A stretch of DNA of 64,000 bases from NCBI RefSeq assembly GCF_947496195.1, contig NZ_CANMBY010000001.1:1240001-1304000 (forward strand), written 5' to 3'. This stretch comes from an uncultured Polaribacter sp. GTDB taxonomy: Bacteria > Bacteroidota > Bacteroidia > Flavobacteriales > Flavobacteriaceae. Of the stretch, positions 34,479 through 43,462 are shown one piece after another. The number at the start of each line of letters is the position of its first letter. The first letter of the stretch is position 1. A program made the position numbers and the translations under genes. Below the pieces are notes generated by a model. It saw only the letters and a list, made by a program, of their open reading frames with translations, made no database searches and was not told the DNA's origin.

Positions 34479-36686
34479 TTATCCTTTTATTTCAGTTGTT
34501 GTATTAATTAAATTTTCTTCTACAAAATTGGTCATTTTTGTAAATAGATTTAAACGCATTGTGCTTCCTTTTCTAATTCCATGAGCTCTGTCTGGAACTA
34601 TAAACATATCAAATTGTTTGTTAGCATCTATTAAAGAATTAATCATTCTGTATGTGTTTTGTACATGTACATTATCATCTCCTGTACCATGAACCAATAA
34701 GTATTTTCCTTTTAATTTTTCTGGATAATTTATTGGTGAATTTTCATCATAACCAGCAGGGTTTTCTTGAGGTGTTCTTAAAAATCTTTCTGTGTAAACA
34801 GTGTCATAAAAACGCCAAGAAGTAACTGGAGCTACAGCAATAGCCATAGAAAAAACATCATTGCCTTTTAGTAAGGCATTTGTACTCATATGTCCACCAA
34901 AACTCCATCCCCAAATACCAATATTATTTTCATCTATATAAGAACGTTCTGCTAGTTTTTTTGCAGCTGCTATTTGATCTTCAGTTTCATATTTTACCAA
35001 GTTTAAATACGTAGATTTTTTAAAATCTGCTCCTTTAAAACCAGTGCCTCGTCCATCAACACAAACTACAATAACACCCTTTTGTGCTAACATATTATGC
35101 CAATAATCATTTGCTCCATTCCATCTATTTGCGACTTGTTGAGAACCTGGACCTGAATATTGAAACATTAACATTGGATATTCTTTATTAGGATCAAAAT
35201 CAGCAGGTTTCATCATCCACATATTTAAATCGTTTCCATTTATTTCTATAGTAGAAAATTCTTTTGGACTCATTTTATAGGTTGATAATTCTTCCTCTAA
35301 ATCAACATTATTTACAATGTTTTTAATTTTATTTCCTTCAGCTGTATATAAATCATAAACAGGAGCAGTAGTTGCTGAAGAATAGGTGTTTATAAAGTAG
35401 TTTAAATTTGTACTAAAAGCAGCACTATTTTGTCCTTCTTCATTGCTTAATAATTTTTTATTAGATCCATCTAAATTTATAGAATATACACCCCTATTTA
35501 TAGAGCCATTTTCAACAGATTGATAGTAAATGGTTTTTTTACTTGGGTTAAAGCCATAATAATTAGTTACTTCCCAATTTCCTTTGGTAATTTGGTTGAT
35601 TAATTTTCCATTAAAATCATAATGATATATATGATTGTAACCATCTTTTTCACTTGTCCAAATAAAACTATTATCATTTAAAAAAGTTAGATTGTCATGA
35701 ATATCTATATAGGCTTTATCAGTTTCATTTAATAAAATAGAAGAAGATGTTCTTAATGCATTAACTTTATGTAATTTTAAATTGTTTTGTTGGCGATTTA
35801 AAGTTGTTGCTACCAAAACAGCAGGTGTGTTACTCCATTTTATTCTTGGGATGTATTCATAATCTCCTAAGCTAATTTTTGCAGTTTTTGAATTAGCAAC
35901 ATTGTATGTATGTAAAGTAACCTTTGCATTTTCTTCACCCGCTTTTGGATATTTAAAAACTTGTTGATTTGGATATAATTCTTTACCTACAATATCCATA
36001 GAAAAAGTAGGAACATTGGTTTCATCAAAACGTAAAAAAGCCAAATATTTACTGTCTTTACTCCATTCAAAAGCTCTTACAAAACCAAATTCCTCTTCAT
36101 AAACCCAATCTGTAATTCCGTTTATAATACTATTCTTTTTACCATCTTTAGTAATTTGAGTCAACTTATTCTTAGAGAAATCTTTGATAAAAAGGTTGTT
36201 GTTTTTTGCAAATGCAACTTTTTGATTATCAGGAGAAAAAATTGGCTCTTGAATATCTTCGCCAATTAAAGACAATTTTTTTGAGGCAATATCATATGCA
36301 TAAAAAGTACCAGTATAAGAGCGTCTGTAAATTTTATTAAAATTTGTCCCTAAAATTAATTTTGTTTCATCGTTGTTAAAGCTATAAGATTCAAAAGATT
36401 TTAATTCTTTTAAATCTTTACTATTAACTATAGTTTCTACTTTTTCTAGTGTTTCATAGCTGTATTTGTCTACAGTTGTATTTCCATTTTCATCACTATT
36501 TAATAGAGAGTAAAAATCTCCATTCATAGAGTTTAAAGCATTCATTCTTTTTGGAGAAAATGTACCATTCCAAATTTCTTCGAGTGTAATTTCTTTATCT
36601 CCAGTAATGATTTTTGAGGATGTGTCAGATGATTCTTTGCAACTTATTAAAGAAATAAAAGTTGCTATAATAAACAGTTTTTTCAT
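34479..36686 (-). CDS. Dipeptidyl-peptidase IV family serine protease, lipoprotein
   Basis: A 735 aa exported S9B peptidase that removes N-terminal Xaa-Pro (or Xaa-Ala) dipeptides. The signal ends in a lipobox (LISC, cysteine near residue 16), so it is anchored in the envelope. An eight-blade beta-propeller (about 40-480) with the DPP glutamate motif WVYEEEFG precedes the alpha/beta-hydrolase domain: nucleophile S595 in GWSFGG, acid D670/D671 in GTGDDNVH, and H702 in RAHGI. It is followed after 2 nt by a POT dipeptide transporter, a natural functional pair. Confidence 0.94.
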   Translation of the reverse strand: MKKLFIIATFISLISCKESSDTSSKIITGDKEITLEEIWNGTFSPKRMNALNSMNGDFYSLLNSDENGNTTVDKYSYETLEKVETIVNSKDLKELKSFESYSFNNDETKLILGTNFNKIYRRSYTGTFYAYDIASKKLSLIGEDIQEPIFSPDNQKVAFAKNNNLFIKDFSKNKLTQITKDGKKNSIINGITDWVYEEEFGFVRAFEWSKDSKYLAFLRFDETNVPTFSMDIVGKELYPNQQVFKYPKAGEENAKVTLHTYNVANSKTAKISLGDYEYIPRIKWSNTPAVLVATTLNRQQNNLKLHKVNALRTSSSILLNETDKAYIDIHDNLTFLNDNSFIWTSEKDGYNHIYHYDFNGKLINQITKGNWEVTNYYGFNPSKKTIYYQSVENGSINRGVYSINLDGSNKKLLSNEEGQNSAAFSTNLNYFINTYSSATTAPVYDLYTAEGNKIKNIVNNVDLEEELSTYKMSPKEFSTIEINGNDLNMWMMKPADFDPNKEYPMLMFQYSGPGSQQVANRWNGANDYWHNMLAQKGVIVVCVDGRGTGFKGADFKKSTYLNLVKYETEDQIAAAKKLAERSYIDENNIGIWGWSFGGHMSTNALLKGNDVFSMAIAVAPVTSWRFYDTVYTERFLRTPQENPAGYDENSPINYPEKLKGKYLLVHGTGDDNVHVQNTYRMINSLIDANKQFDMFIVPDRAHGIRKGSTMRLNLFTKMTNFVEENLINTTTEIKG

Positions 36687-36796
36687 TAGAAAATTAGTTT
36701 TTAATAAAGATTTGCCAAGTTTACGGAAAAATCGGCAAAATAATAGCTAAAAATTCAGAAATCTTAATTCATGATACTAGTTTCAATGTATTGAAT

Positions 36797-36804
36797 TATA
36801 TTTG
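36797..36804 (+). promoter_or_regulatory. -7 promoter element of the HMG-CoA reductase operon
   Basis: TATATTTG, a full match, 25 nt before the ATG at 36830. Confidence 0.55.
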
Positions 36805-36829
36805 TTCTGTAGAGTATACAAAGACCTAA

Positions 36830-38563
36830 ATGAGCAAAATAATATCTGGATTTTCGAAATTCACCAAGCAAGAAAAAATTGATTGGTTAACAGAAAATTT
36901 CTTTCAAAACCCAAGTGAAATAAAACAAACTATTCAACAATACTGGAATAGTAATGCTGATTTGCAAAATCTGCATGATGATTTTATAGAAAATACAATT
37001 ACTAATTTTTACATGCCTTTTGGGGTTGCTCCAAACTTTGTAATTAATAACAAAGAGTATGCAATACCAATGGTTATAGAAGAAAGTTCTGTGGTTGCAG
37101 CAGCTTCTTTAGTAGCTAAATTTTGGAGTAAAAAAGGTGGATTTAAGACCGAAGTTTTAGGTACAACAAAAATTGGGCAAGTGCATTTTATGTATGCAGG
37201 TCATAAAAATGATTTAGAAGATTATTTTAATAAAAATAAAACAGAATTATATGCTGCAACTGCTTCTATCACAAAAAATATGGAAAAACGTGGTGGAGGT
37301 ATTCTAGATATAGTTTTAATTGATAAAACAGATAAACTTGCTAATTATTATCAATTACATGTCACCTTTGAAACTAAAGATTCTATGGGTGCAAACTTTA
37401 TAAACTCTTGTTTAGAAGCCATTGCAAATCAATTTAAGAATGATGAAATTGAGATTGTGATGAGTATCTTGTCTAATTACGTTCCTGAGTGTTTGGTTAG
37501 AGCAGAGGTGAGTTGTAAAATTGATGATTTAGGTGTTGAAAATCCGCAAAAATTCGCTCAGAAATTTAAACAAGCTGTAGATATTGCAAAAGTAGAACCT
37601 TATAGAGCAGTTACGCATAATAAGGGAATAATGAACGGAATTGATGCAGTAGTTTTAGCCACTGGAAATGATTTTAGAGCTATTGAAGCTGGTGCTCATG
37701 CATATGCTTCTAGAAGTGGTTCTTACTCTAGTTTATCACATTGTACAATTGATGATGGTATTTTTAAATTTTGGATAGAAATTCCTTTAGCTTTAGGCAC
37801 AGTAGGTGGCTTGACAGCTTTACATCCTTTAGCTAAATTTTCTTTAGAATTGTTGCAAAAACCAACAGCAAGAGAGCTAATGCAAATTATGGCAGCAGCT
37901 GGTTTAGCTCAAAATTTTGCAGCTTTAAGAGCCTTAACTACAAAAGGCATTCAGCATGGACACATGAAAATGCACTTACAAAATATTTTAAATCAATTTA
38001 ATGCTACTGAAGCTGAAAAAGAACAAATTGAAAAGTATTTTGAAAAAGAGACAGTTTCCCATTCTGCTGTTGTAGAAAAGTTAGAAGAGATTAGAAAATC
38101 TAAAATAAATTGGATTAATTTCTTAGATGAAACATTAATTCGTGAAAAATTAGAAAAGTTAAGTAGTGATTCAAAACCAATTTTTGGTAAAATGAATGCA
38201 CAACAAATGATAGAGCACCTAAGTTTTGTAACTCAAATTGCTAATAATACAGTTAAAACAGGTTTATTTGTTTCTGATGAAAAAACAGCGAGAAGAAAAC
38301 CTTTTTTAGATACAGATAATGAGTTGTCTCAAGGGTTTAGACCATCATTTTTATCAGATGAACCTAATGCTTTACAATTTGAATCTCTTACAGAAGCAAT
38401 AGATGATTTAGTACATCAAATCAATAAGTTTGAGAACTATTATAAAGCTAATCCAAAAGAAACAATCGTACATCCATTTTTTGGAGAACTTAATTACGAT
38501 TACTGGAAAAAATTTCAAGTAAAACATTTTACACATCATTTTAAACAATTTAACTTGTTGTAA
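36830..38563 (+). CDS. Class II hydroxymethylglutaryl-CoA reductase fused to a C-terminal DUF1569/DinB-like domain
   Basis: Makes mevalonate from HMG-CoA in the cytoplasm. Residues 1 to about 427 are a class II reductase with DSMGAN at 184-189 (substrate/cofactor region), GNDFRAIEAGAHAYASRSG and, near the end, the flexible HGHMKMHL histidine segment. Residues about 428-577 are a separate helical module with the metal-site histidines of DUF1569 (MIEHLSF, then HPFFG, then KHFTHHFKQF). Stand-alone class II reductases are about 430 aa, so this is a true two-domain fusion in one uninterrupted frame. The stop overlaps the GYDIA kinase ATG by 1 nt. Confidence 0.9.
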   Translation: MSKIISGFSKFTKQEKIDWLTENFFQNPSEIKQTIQQYWNSNADLQNLHDDFIENTITNFYMPFGVAPNFVINNKEYAIPMVIEESSVVAAASLVAKFWSKKGGFKTEVLGTTKIGQVHFMYAGHKNDLEDYFNKNKTELYAATASITKNMEKRGGGILDIVLIDKTDKLANYYQLHVTFETKDSMGANFINSCLEAIANQFKNDEIEIVMSILSNYVPECLVRAEVSCKIDDLGVENPQKFAQKFKQAVDIAKVEPYRAVTHNKGIMNGIDAVVLATGNDFRAIEAGAHAYASRSGSYSSLSHCTIDDGIFKFWIEIPLALGTVGGLTALHPLAKFSLELLQKPTARELMQIMAAAGLAQNFAALRALTTKGIQHGHMKMHLQNILNQFNATEAEKEQIEKYFEKETVSHSAVVEKLEEIRKSKINWINFLDETLIREKLEKLSSDSKPIFGKMNAQQMIEHLSFVTQIANNTVKTGLFVSDEKTARRKPFLDTDNELSQGFRPSFLSDEPNALQFESLTEAIDDLVHQINKFENYYKANPKETIVHPFFGELNYDYWKKFQVKHFTHHFKQFNLL

Positions 38564-39489
38564 TGGAATTTTATTCGAATGGAAAATTATTATTAACAGG
38601 AGAATATTTGGTTTTAGATGGAGCCAAAACTTTAGCTTTACCTACAAAATTTGGACAAAATTTAATTGTAGAAAAAATTTTAGAACCTCAATTAATTTGG
38701 GGTAGTTTTACAAATACTAGCGAATGTTGGTTTGAAGCAGTTTTTGATTTACCAAAATTAAGATTAGTATCTGCTACATTTAATTCAGATAAAGAAGGTA
38801 GTGCAGATTTTATTGCAGAAACATTACTAGAAATACTTGAAGAAGCTAGAAATTTAAACCCAGAATTTTTAAATGTTGATGGAGGTTATATCGTAAAAAC
38901 CAAATTGACTTTTCCAAGAAATTGGGGATTAGGAAGCTCATCAACATTAATTAATTCGATTGCTTCTTGGGCAAAAGTAGATGCTTTTAAATTACTTTGG
39001 AATTCCTTTAAAGGAAGTGGTTATGATATTGCATGTGCTCAAAATAATACAGCTGTTTTTTATCAAATAAAAGATAAGAATCCAATTATAGAACAAGTTA
39101 ATTTTAACCCTATTTTTAAAGAAAATCTATTTTTTGTTTTCTTAAATAAAAAACAAGATTCTAAAGAAGGTATTGCAAAATTTAGAGAAAGTCAAAAAGA
39201 CTTTTCAGTTGAATTAAAAAGAATCTCAGAGTTATCTGAAGCTTTTTTAGTTGCTGAATCTTTACAAGACTTCGAAAAACTTATCATAGAACACGAACAA
39301 ATTATTAGTTCAATCATCAAAATAAAGCCAGTTAAAGAGAAACTATTTTCAGATTATTTTGGAGAGATCAAAAGTCTTGGTGCTTGGGGAGGCGATTTTG
39401 TTATGGTTACAGGAAATGAAAAAACTCCAAGTTATTTTAAGAATAAAGGATTTGAAATAGTTATTTCTTATTCAGAAATGATATTATGA
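38563..39489 (+). CDS. GYDIA family GHMP kinase
   Basis: A 308 aa kinase of the GHMP superfamily. The N-terminus SNGKLLLTGEYLVLDGA resembles mevalonate and phosphomevalonate kinases; the phosphate loop reads GLGSSSTL near residue 122, and the GYDIA motif that names the group is at 153-157. It is cotranslated with HMG-CoA reductase (1-nt overlap) and overlaps the next gene by 4 nt. Because the window holds separate mevalonate kinase and decarboxylase genes but no standard phosphomevalonate kinase, this enzyme is the best candidate for that step; this is inference. Confidence 0.85.
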   Translation: MEFYSNGKLLLTGEYLVLDGAKTLALPTKFGQNLIVEKILEPQLIWGSFTNTSECWFEAVFDLPKLRLVSATFNSDKEGSADFIAETLLEILEEARNLNPEFLNVDGGYIVKTKLTFPRNWGLGSSSTLINSIASWAKVDAFKLLWNSFKGSGYDIACAQNNTAVFYQIKDKNPIIEQVNFNPIFKENLFFVFLNKKQDSKEGIAKFRESQKDFSVELKRISELSEAFLVAESLQDFEKLIIEHEQIISSIIKIKPVKEKLFSDYFGEIKSLGAWGGDFVMVTGNEKTPSYFKNKGFEIVISYSEMIL

Positions 39490-40694
39490 AAAAAGTAATA
39501 ATTATTGGTGGTGGAGCAGCAGGTTATTTTACTGCAATTAATGCAAAAGAGAATAATCCAGAATTAGATATTACCATTCTAGAAAAAGGAAAAGATGTAT
39601 TGCAAAAGGTAAAGATTTCTGGTGGAGGAAGATGTAATGTTACTCATGCTTGTTTTGTTCCTAAAGACTTAACTGAATTTTATCCAAGAGGAAAAAAAGA
39701 ATTATTAGGACCTTTTCATCAATTTATGACTGGTGATACTTTCGAATGGTTTGAAAATAGGGGAGTTCCTTTGAAAATTGAAGAAGATAATCGTGTTTTT
39801 CCAGAAGCAAATACAAGTCAAGCTATCATAGATTGCTTTCAAAATGCTGTTGATAAGTTGAATATTAAAGTGTTGACAAACTGTGGTGTAAACTCAGTTT
39901 ATCAACAGGAAGAAAAATGGGTTATTAACACTAAAAGAGAAACTTTTATCGCTGATAAAGTGGTAGTTGCAGCTGGTAGTTCAAAAAAAGTTTGGGAATT
40001 ATGTAAAACGTTAGATCATACTATAATAGAGCCTGTTCCTTCTTTGTTTACCTTTAATATAAATGATAAAAGAATCACAGATTTATTAGGAATTTCTGTG
40101 CCTAATGCTACAGTACAACTTGTAAATACAAAATTAGAAGCTTCAGGACCTTTATTAATTACACATTGGGGTTTAAGTGGGCCAGCAGTGTTAAAACTTT
40201 CTGCTTTTGGAGCTAGAATTTTAGCAGAAAAAAAATATCAATATAATGTAGAAGTGAATTGGTTATCAAGACCTACAGATAAAGTTTTAAATGTTCTTTT
40301 AAATTTAAAGAAAAAAGAACCTAGAAAAACAGTCATTTTAAAATCTCCTTTTACAGAAATTTCAAAAAGATTATGGGAACGTTTTGTTTTGTTTTCAGAA
40401 ATTAAAGCAACACAAAATTGGGCAGATTTAAATAATCATCAATTGCAAAATCTAGCAAATCAGTTAACAAAAGGAGTTTATAATGCTAATGGTAGAACTA
40501 CGTTTAAAGATGAATTTGTAACAGCTGGAGGAGTAGATTTAAAAGAAATAAATTTTAAACGTTTTGAAAGTAAAATTCATAAAAACCTCTTTTTTGTGGG
40601 TGAAGTATTAAATATTGATGCAGTAACAGGAGGCTTTAATTTTCAAAATGCATGGACAGGTGGTTATATTTGTGCAAAAGCAATTTCAGAGTAA
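39486..40694 (+). CDS. BaiN/RdsA family NAD(P)/FAD-dependent oxidoreductase
   Basis: A 402 aa flavoprotein of the HI0933/YhiN type. The FAD-binding GGGAAGYFTAI motif opens the protein, and the family pattern KISGGGRCNVTH follows at about residues 40-51; the C-terminal FAD contact region reads GEVLNIDAVTGGFNFQNAWTGG. Reaction and substrate are not established for this branch. It overlaps the GYDIA kinase by 4 nt, so it is the third gene of the HMG-CoA reductase operon, possibly by chance rather than function. Confidence 0.92.
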   Translation: MKKVIIIGGGAAGYFTAINAKENNPELDITILEKGKDVLQKVKISGGGRCNVTHACFVPKDLTEFYPRGKKELLGPFHQFMTGDTFEWFENRGVPLKIEEDNRVFPEANTSQAIIDCFQNAVDKLNIKVLTNCGVNSVYQQEEKWVINTKRETFIADKVVVAAGSSKKVWELCKTLDHTIIEPVPSLFTFNINDKRITDLLGISVPNATVQLVNTKLEASGPLLITHWGLSGPAVLKLSAFGARILAEKKYQYNVEVNWLSRPTDKVLNVLLNLKKKEPRKTVILKSPFTEISKRLWERFVLFSEIKATQNWADLNNHQLQNLANQLTKGVYNANGRTTFKDEFVTAGGVDLKEINFKRFESKIHKNLFFVGEVLNIDAVTGGFNFQNAWTGGYICAKAISE

Positions 40695-40752
40695 TTGATT
40701 AAGCACAAAAATCTAAAAACTATCAACGAATAAACATAAACCAAGAACAAAA

Positions 40753-41307
40753 ATGGCAAGAACAGAATCAAATGAATTTGCAGTTGGTAAAAAAGCACCA
40801 GATTTTAAATTAGTAAATACTGTTGATGATAAAAAATATACTTTAAACGATTTAAAAGGTAGTAAAGGAACAGTAATCATGTTTATTTGCAATCATTGTC
40901 CTTTTGTGATTCATGTTAATTCAGCCTTAGTGCAATTAGCAAATGATTATCAGCAAAGAGGTATTGCCTTTATTGCAATTAGTGCTAATGATATCGAAAA
41001 TTACCCACAAGATGCTCCTCATTTAATGAAAAAAGTAGCTGTAGAAAATCAATATCCTTTTCCTTATTTGTATGATGAAACTCAAGAAGTAGCCAAGGCT
41101 TATGATGCAGCTTGTACACCAGATTTTTATGTTTTTGATGCCGATTTAAAATCCATTTATCATGGTCAATTAGATGACTCTAGACCAGGAAATGAAAAAC
41201 CTGTGACAGGAAAAGATATGAGAGCAGCATTAGATAATTTACTAGAGAATAAACCAGCATTAGAAAATCAAAAACCAAGTGTTGGGTGTGGAATTAAGTG
41301 GAAATAA
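40753..41307 (+). CDS. AhpC/TSA-type redoxin family protein
   Basis: A 184 aa thioredoxin-fold protein without a signal peptide. The motif FICNHCPF provides a CxxC pair (CNHC, about residues 48-51) at the redoxin active-site position, and the cis-proline part is TPDFYVFD. This cytoplasmic group is usually annotated as thioredoxin family or peroxiredoxin-like; the substrate is unknown. A CxxC near the end (VGCGIKW has one cysteine only) is absent. Its stop directly abuts the stop of the convergent GAP-family gene. Confidence 0.88.
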   Translation: MARTESNEFAVGKKAPDFKLVNTVDDKKYTLNDLKGSKGTVIMFICNHCPFVIHVNSALVQLANDYQQRGIAFIAISANDIENYPQDAPHLMKKVAVENQYPFPYLYDETQEVAKAYDAACTPDFYVFDADLKSIYHGQLDDSRPGNEKPVTGKDMRAALDNLLENKPALENQKPSVGCGIKWK

Positions 41308-41925
41308 TTACAAGAGCAAGTAAATAAAAAAGAGAAATACTACAATATTAATTACATATCCATGTGTATTTAACCAGTTGTTAGCTTTTTCTATATATGA
41401 GTCTCCATTTTTACCTAAAGAAAAATAGACAACCAAGGGTAAAAGGCAAATAAAAAGAACCGTACTTAAAAAAGGCATAATTTCTAATAAAATAGATTTT
41501 TCTGCACTATCTACTAGACTGCCTACTGTAAATGCTACAATAATATCTGTAGGCATAAATGCAATTAAACAAAATCCAATAAAAAATATTTTAGAAAGCG
41601 AAGCAGTTTTTATGCCTTGCATCCATTTAGGAGGCTCAGTAATTTTTTTTCTATTTATTATATTTTTAACTATTAGAATAATAAAAAGACATATTAATAG
41701 ATATTTTAAAACAGGTCTATTACCTACAGTTGTTCTATGTAAATCAATAGAATTTGATAAAAAATTGTATAAAAATATAGTAGCTAAGAGTGTAATTGTT
41801 ATTGAAAAAGTATAAACTAAAGAACTTTTTACAACATCTTTTCTCGTAATTAACAACATGCTTACTAAGATTTGTGGTCCGAGCATTACAGTTAGTGCTA
41901 AAGGTAAAATTGCTATATCACCCAT
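41308..41925 (-). CDS. GAP-family (Sap/LysE-like) membrane protein
   Basis: A 205 aa inner membrane protein with about six hydrophobic segments. The beginning, ILPLALTVMLGPQILVSMLL, and the middle loop around PPKWMQGIKTAS fit the GAP (glycopeptidolipid addressing / Sap-like) family, a relative of LysE-type exporters. In this family it is thought to move small amphiphiles or lipids; that is not shown here. It has 71 nt of upstream DNA after the 77-residue gene, so it could be at the end of the thiN unit. Confidence 0.7.
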   Translation of the reverse strand: MGDIAILPLALTVMLGPQILVSMLLITRKDVVKSSLVYTFSITITLLATIFLYNFLSNSIDLHRTTVGNRPVLKYLLICLFIILIVKNIINRKKITEPPKWMQGIKTASLSKIFFIGFCLIAFMPTDIIVAFTVGSLVDSAEKSILLEIMPFLSTVLFICLLPLVVYFSLGKNGDSYIEKANNWLNTHGYVINIVVFLFFIYLLL

Positions 41926-41996
41926 ATTTTCTAATAATAAAATAATTTAAAGTAAAATAGTTTTATTTTTTTATTTAATAAATATTGAACTATTTA

Positions 41997-42230
41997 TTAA
42001 GCTATTTCACCTCTTTGTGGCTTTAGGGCATCTCTAAATATTTTCATGTCTTTTTCTTCAACTGTAATAAAAGCAGCCACTAACATTGGGTTCTTTTCTT
42101 GTATATCAATTTGATGATAGTTTAAGTTTTCTAAAGTTGCGAATTCTTTTAAATGCACAGTATGATGTTTTGCAGTTTCTAAAGCATCTGGACCTCTAAA
42201 ATCCCACAATAATTTTATTTTTCTACTCAT
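41997..42230 (-). CDS. Conserved small cytoplasmic protein, 77 aa
   Basis: No named family. The protein has no signal or membrane segment; it looks like a compact alpha/beta unit (KIKLLWDFRGPDALETAKHH, then MLVAAFITVEEKDMKIFRD). The size and the WDFRGPDA segment with several histidines suggest a real, conserved protein. It lies 2 nt after thiN on the same strand, so it is very probably cotranslated. Function unknown. Confidence 0.65.
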   Translation of the reverse strand: MSRKIKLLWDFRGPDALETAKHHTVHLKEFATLENLNYHQIDIQEKNPMLVAAFITVEEKDMKIFRDALKPQRGEIA

Positions 42231-42232
42231 TT

Positions 42233-42838
42233 TTAGTTATTTATAAAAACAAACAGATTTCCTTTTTTGAAATTTATTTTCACTTTTTTGTGTATGGCTA
42301 AATTTCTAGTTCCTATTCTTTTACCAAATTTTAGAGTTTCTTTTTTTAAAGAGTATTTAAGTCCAAAGGTTTCTACTTTTGATGCTTTTGAAAAAGGAAT
42401 TAATGAAATAATTTTGCCTTTACAATTGCTTAAAACTAATTTTTTTTTGGCTAAAAAATAAGTACCATTATTATCAAAAAAAGTAAGGGATAATTTTTTT
42501 TTCCAACGAATTGCTGTGTCTAAATTTCCTAAAAAATGATCCTGTTCTTGTCCACTTGCTCCATAGACATCAATATTTGTAAATCCTTTATCAAATAATA
42601 TTTGTAATATTTTATCAAAATCTGTAAAGTCTTGATTTGGAGTCTTAATTACTTCTATTTCTTTAGGAATAGCTTCAAGAGAATCAAAATCACCACTAAC
42701 AAAATCTGGAACAATTTTATGTTTTTCTAAATATTGATAAGCACCATCTGTAGCACAAATTAAATCATAAACAGAGAAATTAGGAACTTCTTTTGGCTTT
42801 TCACCATTAAGTAATAAGAAAACTTTTTTGTTTTTCAT
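42233..42838 (-). CDS. thiN: Thiamine diphosphokinase
   Basis: Transfers pyrophosphate from ATP to thiamine, giving the active cofactor thiamine diphosphate in the cytoplasm. The 201 aa protein has the catalytic-domain motifs CATDGAYQYL, DFVSGDFDS and TPNQDFTDFDK and, after GASGQEQDHFLGNL, the beta-sandwich thiamine-binding domain. The ATG at 42838 is preferred over the GTG at 42841. A -7 element lies only 6 nt upstream. Followed at 2 nt by the 77 aa gene. Confidence 0.93.
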   Translation of the reverse strand: MKNKKVFLLLNGEKPKEVPNFSVYDLICATDGAYQYLEKHKIVPDFVSGDFDSLEAIPKEIEVIKTPNQDFTDFDKILQILFDKGFTNIDVYGASGQEQDHFLGNLDTAIRWKKKLSLTFFDNNGTYFLAKKKLVLSNCKGKIISLIPFSKASKVETFGLKYSLKKETLKFGKRIGTRNLAIHKKVKINFKKGNLFVFINN

Positions 42839-42844
42839 CACTTA

Positions 42845-42852
42845 CAAAAATA
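42845..42852 (-). promoter_or_regulatory. -7 promoter element directly before the thiN ATG
   Basis: Minus strand TATTTTTG, 6 nt before the ATG. It sits between the upstream terminator and the gene, so the transcript should be nearly leaderless. Confidence 0.5.
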
Positions 42853-42857
42853 CAAAC

Positions 42858-42896
42858 AAAAAAGCATCAGTTCTAAAATTTAGAAAAGATGCTTTT
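42858..42896 (-). terminator. Rho-independent terminator after the mini ExbB-like gene
   Basis: AAAAGCATC pairs with GATGCTTTT, with an inner TTCTAAA/TTTAGAA stem; a T run follows on the minus strand. Confidence 0.85.
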
Positions 42897-42918
42897 ACAA
42901 ATTAACATGAAATATTTA

Positions 42919-43257
42919 TTACTGTTTTTTCCAAGTAAGAATTATGGAAAATAATTTTCCAATTAAAAAAATAACCATTCCAAAAGTTGGTGATAATAAA
43001 CCTACTTTTAAACCTCCTGCTAATATTTGAGGAGCTATATCTCCTTGCATTGCTGATAATGATTCTAATGCACCAACAAGACCAATGACAAAACCTAGTA
43101 CACCAAAAACAAAAGAGAATAGACTAAGAGAATTAATTAAATAGCTGTTTTTTTCTGTATTGTCTTTTAGACCCTTTGCAAATAAAACTGCAATAACAAT
43201 AAGTAAGATTAATAAAGGAACCATAAATATTGGTCCACCTTCCATAATAAAGTTCAT
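42919..43257 (-). CDS. Short MotA/TolQ/ExbB-like membrane protein, 112 aa
   Basis: Three hydrophobic segments (about residues 10-28, 42-64, 80-105). The C-terminal two with the polar GALESLSAMQ and the LSPTFGMVIFLIGKL stretch look like the last two helices of the ExbB/TolQ/MotA proton channel family, but the protein is about half the length of ExbB and lacks the first cytoplasmic loop. No partner ExbD/TolR gene is next to it. Encoded divergently from the LytS-type kinase; a -7 element lies 25 nt upstream. Function uncertain. Confidence 0.7.
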   Translation of the reverse strand: MNFIMEGGPIFMVPLLILLIVIAVLFAKGLKDNTEKNSYLINSLSLFSFVFGVLGFVIGLVGALESLSAMQGDIAPQILAGGLKVGLLSPTFGMVIFLIGKLFSIILTWKKQ

Positions 43258-43282
43258 AATATCATTTTTTAAAATTATGTAA

Positions 43283-43290
43283 CAAATGTA
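43283..43290 (-). promoter_or_regulatory. -7 promoter element of the mini ExbB-like gene
   Basis: Minus strand TACATTTG, 25 nt before the ATG at 43257. Confidence 0.45.
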
Positions 43291-43462
43291 TTTGGTAAAC
43301 TTAGTTAAAAATTTAAAATGCGATGAATTACCAATTAAATACTGTTTTTTACAAATTTGACTAATAATCGAGAAACAGACTAAAATTGGTAGAAAAGGAC
43401 ATTAATTGTAGAATTCATCTATTTTTATGCAAACAAAAATGTAAAAACTGTTACTTTGTAAA

